From Rhodothermota bacterium (GTDB taxonomy: Bacteria > Hydrogenedentota > Hydrogenedentia > Hydrogenedentales > GCA-2746185), in assembly GCA_009885415.1 (NCBI GenBank), contig VFKU01000332.1, positions 1-7,942 on the forward strand: a stretch of DNA of 7,942 bases, written 5' to 3'. The notes beneath the pieces were generated by a model. That model had not been told where the DNA came from. It did not search any database and worked only from the letters and a program-made list of their open reading frames with translations. Positions 1 through 5,970 of the stretch are shown piece after piece (the first letter of the stretch is position 1; the number at the start of each line of letters is the position of its first letter). Made by a program: the position numbers and the translations under genes.

Positions 1-1
1 C

Positions 2-253
2 GCGGCCAAGCGCGATCATCTAAAACCCGTAGGAGAATGGAACCAGGAAGAAATCACCGCGAAAGGCCGCCGCATCACCGTCGTCCTCAACGGCATCACC
101 ATCGTCGACGCCGACCTCGACGAAGCTACCAAGAACGGTACGATGGACGGCAAGGAGCACCCGGGGCTTAAGAACGCCTCGGGACATATCGGATTTCTCG
201 GGCATGGGTCTGTGCTCGAATTCAGAAATCTTCGGGTGAAGAAGCTCGATTGA
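2..253 (+). CDS. DUF1080 / 3-keto-disaccharide hydrolase family protein, C-terminal end (5' truncated by window)
   Basis: Only the last 83 codons are present; the gene enters from the left edge and stops with TGA at 251-253. The visible part ends in a pattern typical of the DUF1080 jelly-roll fold: a basic strand followed by VVLNG, then TIVDADL, then a GHIGFLGHG turn and the closing strand [11 protein letters not shown]. In this family the end commonly reads as G-x-I-G-L-Q-x-H-G followed by a FRN-I-x-I-K-x-L strand, so the match is good. Family members are mostly secreted or lipid-anchored carbohydrate-binding or 3-keto-glycoside-cleaving proteins of the concanavalin-like fold. The signal peptide and N-terminal half lie outside, so enzymatic activity and export cannot be judged here. 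It is separated from the next gene by only 55-76 bp without a clear terminator, so read-through is possible. Confidence 0.85.
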   Translation, partial: AAKRDHLKPVGEWNQEEITAKGRRITVVLNGITIVDADLDEATKNGTMDGKEHPGLKNASGHIGFLGHGSVLEFRNLRVKKLD

Positions 254-293
254 AGCGCGGCCGCGCGCGAAGAATCCAGCCCTTGAAAAGCAG

Positions 294-307
294 TATACTG
301 GGGACAG
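294..307 (+). repeat. 14-bp element TATACTGGGGACAG, copy 1 (upstream of DUF4159 gene)
   Basis: The element is identical to 2781-2794 on the minus strand. It begins with TATACT, a good -10-like hexamer, and continues with GGGGA, a possible Shine-Dalgarno. One base separates it from the TTG at 309. Here the left part also belongs to the 10-bp palindrome CAGTATACTG (291-300). It could be a promoter for a nearly leaderless mRNA, a ribosome-binding context, or a dispersed repeat. Confidence 0.6.
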
Positions 308-308
308 A

Positions 309-1172
309 TTGATAGGAAACTTCGCCCACGTGACTCCATCCGCCGTCCGATTAATTCTGGCCTTCGCCGCGGTCCTCGCCGCAGTCCCGGCCTCCGCCCA
401 ATTTTTCGACGGGCGCAACCGGCGCTTCGAAGACATGCCCGGCCCGCCGCGAGTGGAAGATTTCCCCGGTGACCGTTTCACCTTCTGCACGATCGTCTAC
501 GACAACAACGGCTACGACGAGCCGCTGGGCTATGGATGGTCCTCCGAGTGGCCCGAGGGCGGCACGAACTTCATGACGCGGCTCTCGCAATTGACCAACA
601 TCACGATTAATCGCGACCCGGACGGCAATCCGCACCAAGTGGCCCTGCGCGCAACCGATCCGGCCCTGTTCAACTATCCGATCGTGTTTATGACCGACGT
701 CGGCACAGCCGGATTTAGCAAGGAAGAAGCCGCGAGCTTGCGCAAATACCTCCTCAACGGCGGCTTTCTTTTCGCGGACGACTTTTGGGGCGAGCAGGCG
801 TGGAAGAACTGGGTCTACGAGATGGATCAGGTGTTCCCGGAGAACGAGTATAAGATTCGGCCCGTCTCACTCGATCACGACGTCTTTCACATTGTTTTTG
901 AGATGAAGGAATTTCCGCAGGTCCCGTGCATCGAGCATTGGTCACGGTCGAACGGCACGACGACCTCCGAACGCGGCGAAGAAACGAAAACGCCGTCGCT
1001 CAGCGGTATCTGGGACAAAGACGGGCGGCTCATGGTGCTGATCAGCCACAACAGCGACATCCAGGACGGCTGGCAACAGGAAGGACTCGCCGAAGGGTAT
1101 TTCCGGGAATTCTCAGCGAAAAAGTCGTATCCCCTCGGCATCAATATCGTCGTCTACGCAATGACGCACTGA
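309..1172 (+). CDS. Secreted DUF4159 domain protein
   Basis: With a TTG start at 309 the product is 287 aa. An in-frame GTG at 330 (280 aa) gives a more compact signal peptide and is a real alternative. I list 309 because the upstream element TATACTGGGGACAG sits one base before it, exactly as it sits before the phosphoesterase ATG; an AGGAA at 314-318 could serve the GTG. Residues 14-30 form a Sec signal peptide ending in PASA before QFF. The mature protein fits DUF4159: a strand FTFCTIVYD near residue 57, the block NYPIVFMTD (122-130), then E140 and LRKYLLNGGFLFADDFWG (144-161), an HDVF segment, and the end DGRLMVLISHNSDIQDGW followed by LGINIVVYAM. The fold resembles class I glutamine amidotransferases, but the biochemical function is unknown. 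DUF4159 genes often neighbour MoxR ATPase/DUF58 genes; here the next gene is a lipid kinase 17 nt downstream. Confidence 0.88.
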   Translation: MIGNFAHVTPSAVRLILAFAAVLAAVPASAQFFDGRNRRFEDMPGPPRVEDFPGDRFTFCTIVYDNNGYDEPLGYGWSSEWPEGGTNFMTRLSQLTNITINRDPDGNPHQVALRATDPALFNYPIVFMTDVGTAGFSKEEAASLRKYLLNGGFLFADDFWGEQAWKNWVYEMDQVFPENEYKIRPVSLDHDVFHIVFEMKEFPQVPCIEHWSRSNGTTTSERGEETKTPSLSGIWDKDGRLMVLISHNSDIQDGWQQEGLAEGYFREFSAKKSYPLGINIVVYAMTH

Positions 1173-1189
1173 GCGGCGCTCCGTGTCCA

Positions 1190-2062
1190 ATGAATATCCA
1201 CATCATCGTCAATCCGGCCGCGGGCGGAGGAAAAGGCGCCGCACGCGCTGAAGCGCTGCGCCGCGAACTCGAGGCGCGCGAAATTCCGGTGACCCTCTCG
1301 TCCACCCGACGCGCGGGTGACGCCGGTAATATCGCGCGCAGCTCCGGCGCGGAATGCCTCGTGTCCGCCGGCGGCGACGGCACGGCGAACGAAGTCATCA
1401 ACGGCATGGATCTCGATCGCTGTTGTCTTGCGATACTTCGGGCCGGCACCGCCAACGCCGTCTCGCGCGAACTAAGGCTCAAGGGCGATCCAAGGTCGCT
1501 GGCCCAACTCATCGCGGAGCGCCGCGTCCGGCGGGTCGATCTCGGCCTCCTGAACGGCCGCCGATTCCTGCTCGGCGCCGGGGCGGGTTTCGACGCCGCG
1601 GTGGTGCGGTGCGAGGCCGAACAACGAAGCCGTTTGCGCGGACTGTCCCGTTGGATCCGCCCCACGCTTCACGTACTGAAGACCTTCAACCGTGCGCCGA
1701 TTCGCGTGCGCGTGGACGGCGAACTCGTCACCGAGACCTCGACCTACGCCATCGTGGGGAATTGCCGCTACACCGCCGGGCTGGTGCCGACGACCCCGCG
1801 CGCGCGCCTCGACGACGGCAAGCTCGACCTGTGCGCGCTGCACGACATCTCGGCCGCGCGGCTTGCGCGGTTCGCGGTGTCGGTGTGGAGTCCGCGTTTT
1901 CCAGAGAGCCGCGGAGTGAACTATCGCCAGGGCGCGGTCATCGAACTGGAAGCAGCGAGCGATCTTTCCGTGCCGCTGCAAATCGATGGCGAGGCCGCAG
2001 GATTTCTGCCGGCCCGATGCACGGTGTTGCCCGGAGCGCTGACGGTCATCGCGCCCGACTGA
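1190..2062 (+). CDS. Diacylglycerol kinase family (YegS/BmrU-like) lipid kinase
   Basis: This 290-aa protein matches the full length of bacterial DAGK-catalytic-domain lipid kinases, which phosphorylate a lipid hydroxyl (diacylglycerol or a related lipid) with ATP at the cytoplasmic membrane face. Visible motifs in order: N-terminal strand IHIIVNPAAGGGKG (residues 3-16), the nucleotide-binding GGDGT at 61-65 followed by NEVINGM, LRAGTANAVSREL at 83-95 (the usual GTxND aspartate is Ala here, as in many family members), a GAGAGFDAAVV block, and the C-terminal IDGE-x5-LPA...VLPGALTVIAP strand pair of the YegS C-terminal domain. The ATG at 1190 puts the first motif at the extreme N-terminus, as in homologues. 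The same frame stays open far upstream into the DUF4159 gene, but that stretch is Arg-rich shadow sequence. No good Shine-Dalgarno is visible; the 17-nt gap suggests translational coupling to the DUF4159 gene. The lipid substrate cannot be told from sequence. Confidence 0.93.
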   Translation: MNIHIIVNPAAGGGKGAARAEALRRELEAREIPVTLSSTRRAGDAGNIARSSGAECLVSAGGDGTANEVINGMDLDRCCLAILRAGTANAVSRELRLKGDPRSLAQLIAERRVRRVDLGLLNGRRFLLGAGAGFDAAVVRCEAEQRSRLRGLSRWIRPTLHVLKTFNRAPIRVRVDGELVTETSTYAIVGNCRYTAGLVPTTPRARLDDGKLDLCALHDISAARLARFAVSVWSPRFPESRGVNYRQGAVIELEAASDLSVPLQIDGEAAGFLPARCTVLPGALTVIAPD

Positions 2063-2779
2063 TCAGGCCGCGATCTCCGCGCGAAGAATTTTGAAGGCCA
2101 GCCCGGGCATCGGCGCGCCGCCGTTGTAAAAACGTTGGCCGCGGTGTTCGAGGCCGTCGATCGCGAGGTGCGTGTGGCCGAAGTAGATTTCCTTCGTCCC
2201 CGAATCGGCGCCGTGGCCGATGTCGTCGAGATAATGCGCGAGACGCGCGATCACCGTCGCGCGCGGGAAGAACATCCGGCTGACGGCGCAATGCACGCGC
2301 GTGCGAAACGCTACGTCGTAGAGGCGGTTCACAAACTCGCCGCGCGACTCCTCCGCGAGCCAGCCCTCGCGGAAAGTCTCAAGATCGCGCGCGGTCATTC
2401 GCCCCACGACGCAGTCGCCGTGCAGGAAGAGCGCCTTCCCCATCTTCAGGTAGTACGGCTCCCACGACAAGTTCGAGGTGCGCTCGGCGAGTTCGTGCAA
2501 CTGATCGATGAAGACCTGCACGTGGTCGTGATTGCCCAGCACATAATGGAACTGGCACTCCGGTCGGCGCTGCACGGTCTCTTCGAGCCAGCGCACCGCC
2601 TCGCGCGCCGTCTCGGCCGCAGTCGGCAGGACGCTCCAGCGAAAATCGAAGATGTCCCCGTTGAACACGAAGGCGTCGGCGTCGGCGATAGCCTCGCTAA
2701 TCGACGGCAGGTGCCGCTCCGCCAAGGAGCGCCGGCAGAAGAGGTGCAAATCGGACACGCTATATATCTTGCGAGTCAT
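2063..2779 (-). CDS. Calcineurin-like metallophosphoesterase (LpxH-like group)
   Basis: The ATG at 2779 gives 238 aa and starts right before the first catalytic block. All five metallophosphoesterase motifs are present: D-L-H at 10-12, G-D (NGDIFDF) at 41-42, GNHD at 82-85, H-G-D at 120-122 and GHTH at 201-204. These residues bind a dinuclear metal centre (typically Mn/Fe). The spacing and the central helical insert around residues 127-190 are like UDP-2,3-diacylglucosamine hydrolases of the LpxH type, but GNHD instead of LpxH's GNRD makes me leave the substrate open. There is no signal peptide, so it is cytoplasmic. A longer form from a TTG at 2842 would overlap the stop of the upstream gene but adds only Arg-rich, motif-free residues. 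A GGGGA four bases before the ATG may serve as ribosome-binding site. Its stop codon abuts that of the convergent lipid kinase. Confidence 0.9.
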   Translation of the reverse strand: MTRKIYSVSDLHLFCRRSLAERHLPSISEAIADADAFVFNGDIFDFRWSVLPTAAETAREAVRWLEETVQRRPECQFHYVLGNHDHVQVFIDQLHELAERTSNLSWEPYYLKMGKALFLHGDCVVGRMTARDLETFREGWLAEESRGEFVNRLYDVAFRTRVHCAVSRMFFPRATVIARLAHYLDDIGHGADSGTKEIYFGHTHLAIDGLEHRGQRFYNGGAPMPGLAFKILRAEIAA

Positions 2780-2780
2780 G

Positions 2781-2794
2781 CTGTCCCCAGTATA
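2781..2794 (-). repeat. 14-bp element TATACTGGGGACAG, copy 2 (upstream of phosphoesterase gene)
   Basis: Read on the minus strand, this is an exact copy of 294-307, followed by one base (C) and then the ATG at 2779. It lies in the 59-nt gap after the GH42-like gene, so the phosphoesterase could have its own promoter in addition to read-through. No convincing -35 hexamer is found 16-18 bases upstream of TATACT in either copy. Confidence 0.6.
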
Positions 2795-2838
2795 GCGCGT
2801 CGAGAGTCGTCCCCGCCGCGAACCAGCACGGATCGTGT

Positions 2839-5217
2839 TCAATTTGCCGGGGTTTCAGACGAAATTCGCAACAGAATCGGGTCCAAGGGATCAAGCCTGC
2901 GCGGAAACGCGAGGGGTCGTCCGGTGAGGACATTAGTCGCGTCGCCAATGTCGCGACTAAGTCGGCAGGTCACCGGTTCCTTGCGCAGATTCACCACATA
3001 GAGATACCGCGCGGAGCTGGTCTCGACGTATCGCGTTTTCACGCCTTCGATCGGGTAGCCGCTGGCGGTGATCGCGCGCGGCGAATCCGGCAGCACTCCA
3101 CGGGAAATGAAATCGTCCAGGGCATCGAGGTATTCGCGCGGTTCACCGCGTCCGCGCACGAGCACGGAGTTCGCGCCGGCGGAGAACCCGCGGCCGAGCG
3201 CGCGACCGTGCTCGTCGTAGACCGGTCCGGACTCGCTGCGAATCACGCCCGCGCCGCTCGCGATGAGCGACTCGAGCCCATCGCGGGCCTCCGCGGCGAG
3301 CGCAGCGACATTGGGCAGCACAACGACCTTCGCCGCGCGCCACTGCCCTTCCGCGAGCTGACCTTCGGTGATGAATCCGACCTTCTGCCCGCCGAAGGAG
3401 CAGCCTTCGTAGGCGTTTGCGAGCGCCGTGAGATGTGCGGCGCCGTTGTCGAGCAGCCTTGACGAGTCGCTCCAGAGAATGACCACGGGTGCGTCGGCCG
3501 CGCGAAACGCCGCGATGGCCTCTTCCGCGCCGCGCAGATCACGCAGCGCACCGGTGAATCCAGCCAGGGCCTCCGGCGCGCCGGACACGGGATCCTCGAG
3601 GCCGGGGAATTCCACCGCGAGCGAAGTCACGCCTTCGAGAGCAGCTTCAAGCGCGATCGTGCGCAATTGCGCTTCGGAGTCCATGCGCAGGCGATCGTTC
3701 GCGCTGTAATCCACCGAGCGCAACGCAACGAGCGGCCGTTCCGGCGCAAAGGAATGAAACAGCGCATACATCAACTGCGCGCCGGGGAAACGTGCGGCGT
3801 AGCGCGTGTCGTCAAGCGGCCCGGCGGTGTGGACTGAAAGCACGGGCAGCATCGCGGCAAGGGATTCCGCGATAGGCTCGGTGCGCGCCTCGCCCGGCAT
3901 GAACAGCGCTTCGGTGAAAGTGACGGTCGCGGCCGCCGGCGCTACGCTCGCTTCGGCGCTGTGCAACTGCTCCGAAACCCAGCGGGTCATTCGCCGCCGT
4001 TGAAAGGACTGCACGTCGTACTGATACGCGCGGTTCGTAACTGCGGGCCAGAGGTCCACCTCTTCAAAGCCGGCCAGGTTGCGCTTCCAGGCGCGGCCAA
4101 GTTCGATGCGATCCTTGTACACCTTACTCAGGTACTGACGAAATTCTTCGCGCGATTCCGGGCCGGCCGGGGCGGCCTTCGGTCCGGTCCATAGACTCAC
4201 AGCGGCGACGATTCCGATCTCTGCCGACGACTTCAATTCCTCCGGCGTGCGCGCCTGCGCGACGTCTCCGGCCGCCGGCATCCAAAGCATCGCCGGAAAC
4301 TCAGCGGGCGCCGAAAGCGAATCTCCCGGTGCCGGCTTCAGCAAGGGCATGAAACTAAAACCCAGGCCGGTCAAGCGCTCCGGCGCGGCCGGCCCATCGC
4401 CGAGCACCACTCCCCCGAGCATCTGGCCCGGGGCGGCGGCGAGGACCTGCGCCGTCGTGGGAGCTTGCGCATCGCCCGGCGTCTCGACAATATTTTTGCC
4501 TTTGCCGATCCCGAACGCGAGCCGCGCGCGGACATGCCGCGCCGTCTCACTCGCGAAGTGCGCGTTTGAATCGGCCTCGATCAGCGGGCGATCGTCAGAG
4601 GGAAATGGAGCGAGCGCCTGGAGCGCGAGGGCGAGCCGTTGACGCGCATCCGGCGGGATGGCGTCCCCAAAGGCTTCCCGCGCGCGCGCCACCTCGTCGC
4701 GCGCCAACTCGACACGCGACGCCACCGCAGCCTCGCTCCGAAGGTAGACGCGCCACGCGCCCCGTGCTTCTTCGCCCAGCGTCGGGTCGAAAACGGAGAG
4801 CCGGGCGGTGTAGTCGCCTTCACCGGCCCCCCCGATCGGCCAATCGACGTCAAAGGGCACGGAACCCGGCTCGACCGAGAGACTCAGATCGATTGAATAG
4901 ACAGGCGCACCATCAGCGGTTTCCACCGAGAAAGACAGTCGCCGCTCGCCCGAACTCGTCCGGCTCAATACCGCGCCCCGCGCCGCCAGGCTCAAGTCCG
5001 CCTGGGTCCCTTCGGGCGGCGCAGTAGGGGCGAAAAAAAGTCGGCCCTGGGAGCTTCTTTCAATTTCGACCACATAGACCTGCCGATCCTCCGTGGCCAG
5101 GGCGGGAGCGACGTCGGAAATGGCCAGCGGAGAGTCGGCCGCTGCGGCAAAACCGCCTATCACAGCCACTGCCGCGCTCAAAATGTGGCATACTGTCTTT
5201 ATGAAGTTGGAAGGCAT
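2839..5217 (-). CDS. Exported GH42-like (beta-galactosidase architecture) protein, probably without catalytic glutamates
   Basis: This 792-aa protein starts at ATG 5217 with a Sec signal peptide (residues 1-27, hydrophobic VCHILSAAVAVIGGFAAAA). A GAGGGA lies about 12 bases upstream. Residues 28-165 look like a beta-sandwich. A helical, Arg/Ala-rich link leads to a shortened TIM-barrel-like part (about 280-545), which contains the GH42-style segment FRQYLSKVYKDRIELGRAW (about 360-378). Residues about 575-690 (APVVILWSDSS ... AAKVVVLPNVAAL ... GAGVIRS) resemble the GH42 trimerisation (amidotransferase-like) domain. The end (ARYLYVVNLRKEP ... NVLTGRPL ... LDPLDPILLRI) resembles the small GH42 C-terminal beta domain. 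By eye the acid/base Asn-Glu pair before the FRQYL helix is missing, and the nucleophile site reads PLVALRSVD without Glu. Family assignment is therefore at architecture level only. It precedes the phosphoesterase by 59 nt on the same strand. Confidence 0.72.
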   Translation of the reverse strand: MPSNFIKTVCHILSAAVAVIGGFAAAADSPLAISDVAPALATEDRQVYVVEIERSSQGRLFFAPTAPPEGTQADLSLAARGAVLSRTSSGERRLSFSVETADGAPVYSIDLSLSVEPGSVPFDVDWPIGGAGEGDYTARLSVFDPTLGEEARGAWRVYLRSEAAVASRVELARDEVARAREAFGDAIPPDARQRLALALQALAPFPSDDRPLIEADSNAHFASETARHVRARLAFGIGKGKNIVETPGDAQAPTTAQVLAAAPGQMLGGVVLGDGPAAPERLTGLGFSFMPLLKPAPGDSLSAPAEFPAMLWMPAAGDVAQARTPEELKSSAEIGIVAAVSLWTGPKAAPAGPESREEFRQYLSKVYKDRIELGRAWKRNLAGFEEVDLWPAVTNRAYQYDVQSFQRRRMTRWVSEQLHSAEASVAPAAATVTFTEALFMPGEARTEPIAESLAAMLPVLSVHTAGPLDDTRYAARFPGAQLMYALFHSFAPERPLVALRSVDYSANDRLRMDSEAQLRTIALEAALEGVTSLAVEFPGLEDPVSGAPEALAGFTGALRDLRGAEEAIAAFRAADAPVVILWSDSSRLLDNGAAHLTALANAYEGCSFGGQKVGFITEGQLAEGQWRAAKVVVLPNVAALAAEARDGLESLIASGAGVIRSESGPVYDEHGRALGRGFSAGANSVLVRGRGEPREYLDALDDFISRGVLPDSPRAITASGYPIEGVKTRYVETSSARYLYVVNLRKEPVTCRLSRDIGDATNVLTGRPLAFPRRLDPLDPILLRISSETPAN

Positions 5218-5289
5218 TTATAACATATTCCCTCGTTTTAGTATCAAAATGGAACTATATTAGAGCTTTGGAGAAATTTTTGGGCTAAA

Positions 5290-5313
5290 CGGGGAACCCT
5301 TCGGGGCTCCCCG
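5290..5313 (+). promoter_or_regulatory. Strong hairpin with cUUCGg tetraloop
   Basis: CGGGGAACCC and GGGCTCCCCG form a 10-bp stem with a single A-C mismatch, closed by TTCG between C and G, the exceptionally stable cUUCGg loop in RNA read on the plus strand. It is followed by ATATATAAC rather than a T-run, so it is not a classic intrinsic terminator. On the minus strand it is followed by TTTAGCCC, also not a terminator. It may be the first stem of a leader RNA of the rightward genes. Confidence 0.5.
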
Positions 5314-5532
5314 ATATATAACGCTGCAAACGGCACCTTCGGTTTCAGCCGATAGGCCGTCCCGGGATGATACACAAGGAGGCGATTGACTATAGGTTGT
5401 AATTGAGAAGTCGGGCGCGTTCCGGGGGAACGGGTCAAATCGGGGCCATCCTGAAGGGCCTGCGATTTTGAGGCGCGACGGTCATCTGTTGGGCGAAGTG
5501 AGAGTAAGCAGATGGATCGCGCGCGAAGGAAA

Positions 5533-5537
5533 GGGGA
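5533..5537 (+). promoter_or_regulatory. Ribosome-binding site deciding the OmpH-like start
   Basis: GGGGA within AAGGGGAAAAC lies a few bases before ATG 5542. The earlier in-frame ATG at 5512 has no comparable purine-rich site at good spacing and would put ten charged residues ahead of an already complete signal peptide. Confidence 0.55.
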
Positions 5538-5541
5538 AAAC

Positions 5542-5943
5542 ATGCGAAGACGAAGCGTAGTTGGCCTATTCGCGTTTATTATCGTCGTGCCAGTCATCGC
5601 CGCTGCAGCGCAGGCCATACCGGACTCCCAGGTGGACTCCAGCCGAGTGTACTACGGCTCCACGGGCGCCTTCGAGAAGCCGGGCGAAGTGGACATCGAA
5701 GCCGCGATTCAATCTACTCCTGAGTATCAGGAAATCGTAAAGAAGAAAATCGACAACGGCACGGGGAAATATTGGATTTTGATCAGCGACGCGACTGATC
5801 GCGTCCACCGGGCAATCTCGGACGTGGGTAAGGTCAAGGAGTACGACCTTATCGCCGAGAAGGGATACCTGGGCAAGCTGGAGCCTCCGGTCGCGTGCGC
5901 CGACATTACGGCGCATGTGCTGGAAGCGATTGCGGCCGAATGA
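5542..5943 (+). CDS. Short Skp/OmpH-like periplasmic protein
   Basis: I start at ATG 5542 (133 aa) rather than the in-frame ATG at 5512: AAGGGGA lies five bases upstream and the Sec signal peptide then begins at once (MRRRSVVGLFAFIIVVPVIAAAAQA, cleavage near residue 25). The mature part ends like the OmpH/Skp family: a helix with AISDVGKVKEYDLIAEKG, then a short strand, then ADITAHVLEAIA, matching the family pattern of a helix leading to 'xxYDLVxxKx' and a terminal 'DITxxVLxxL'. The first helix VDIEAAIQSTPEYQEIVKKK also fits. Skp is usually about 160-180 aa, with two long coiled-coil tentacle helices; here the helices are very short. Family members are periplasmic chaperones for outer-membrane proteins, which fits the following lipoprotein and secretin genes. 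Similarity was judged by eye, so the family assignment is moderate. Confidence 0.6.
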   Translation: MRRRSVVGLFAFIIVVPVIAAAAQAIPDSQVDSSRVYYGSTGAFEKPGEVDIEAAIQSTPEYQEIVKKKIDNGTGKYWILISDATDRVHRAISDVGKVKEYDLIAEKGYLGKLEPPVACADITAHVLEAIAAE

Positions 5944-5970
5944 GACTGAAGAACTGAGCGGCCGGCGATC

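Larger units (their letters stand above)
5218..5541. other. Divergent intergenic region, candidate promoters and structured leader
   Basis: This 324-bp region separates the leftward GH42-like gene from the rightward OmpH-like gene. Positions 5218-5290 are clearly AT-rich against the GC-rich background and carry -10-like hexamers: TATAGT on the minus strand at 5254-5259, about 37 bases before ATG 5217, and TATATT on the plus strand at 5256-5261. Neither has a good -35 partner. From 5290 on the sequence turns GC-rich and is full of short inverted repeats: 5290-5313, CGGC/GCCG with a TTC-containing loop at 5331-5351, and CGTTCC/GGAACG at 5418-5432. The plus-strand leader of the OmpH-like gene could therefore be a structured RNA. 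I do not recognise a known riboswitch class. I see no convincing protein-coding gene in it. Confidence 0.55.

Noticed and set aside
255..266. 12-bp palindrome GCGCGGCCGCGC after the DUF1080 stop as a terminator
   Set aside because: It has no loop and no T-tract; a perfect GC palindrome of this size arises easily in this composition.
926..1189. Upstream in-frame extension of the lipid kinase frame into the DUF4159 gene
   Set aside because: The extension is Arg-rich shadow sequence lying fully inside the DUF4159 coding region. The kinase fold begins exactly at ATG 1190.
2780..2842. Longer phosphoesterase from a TTG at 2842 overlapping the GH42-like stop
   Set aside because: It adds only Arg/Ser-rich residues before a complete metallophosphoesterase start, and the ATG at 2779 has a GGGGA site.
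2135..3001. 288-codon open frame on the plus strand antisense to the phosphoesterase
   Set aside because: It has no recognisable domain and mirrors the codon positions of a gene with all catalytic motifs on the other strand; such frames are common in GC-rich DNA.
4827..4833. Run of seven C as a phase-variation tract in the GH42-like gene
   Set aside because: The frame is intact, seven G/C bases are not unusual in GC-rich DNA, and the position deep in the gene without other repeats gives no support.
5315..5400. c-di-GMP-I (GEMM) riboswitch suggested by GCAAAC and GGCC stretches
   Set aside because: The conserved GCAAAGCC element and the GNRA tetraloop/receptor pattern are missing in the required order.
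5244..5618. 124-codon minus-strand frame across the divergent intergenic region
   Set aside because: It has no domain-like pattern, crosses the hairpins and would overlap the start of the signal peptide of the OmpH-like gene.
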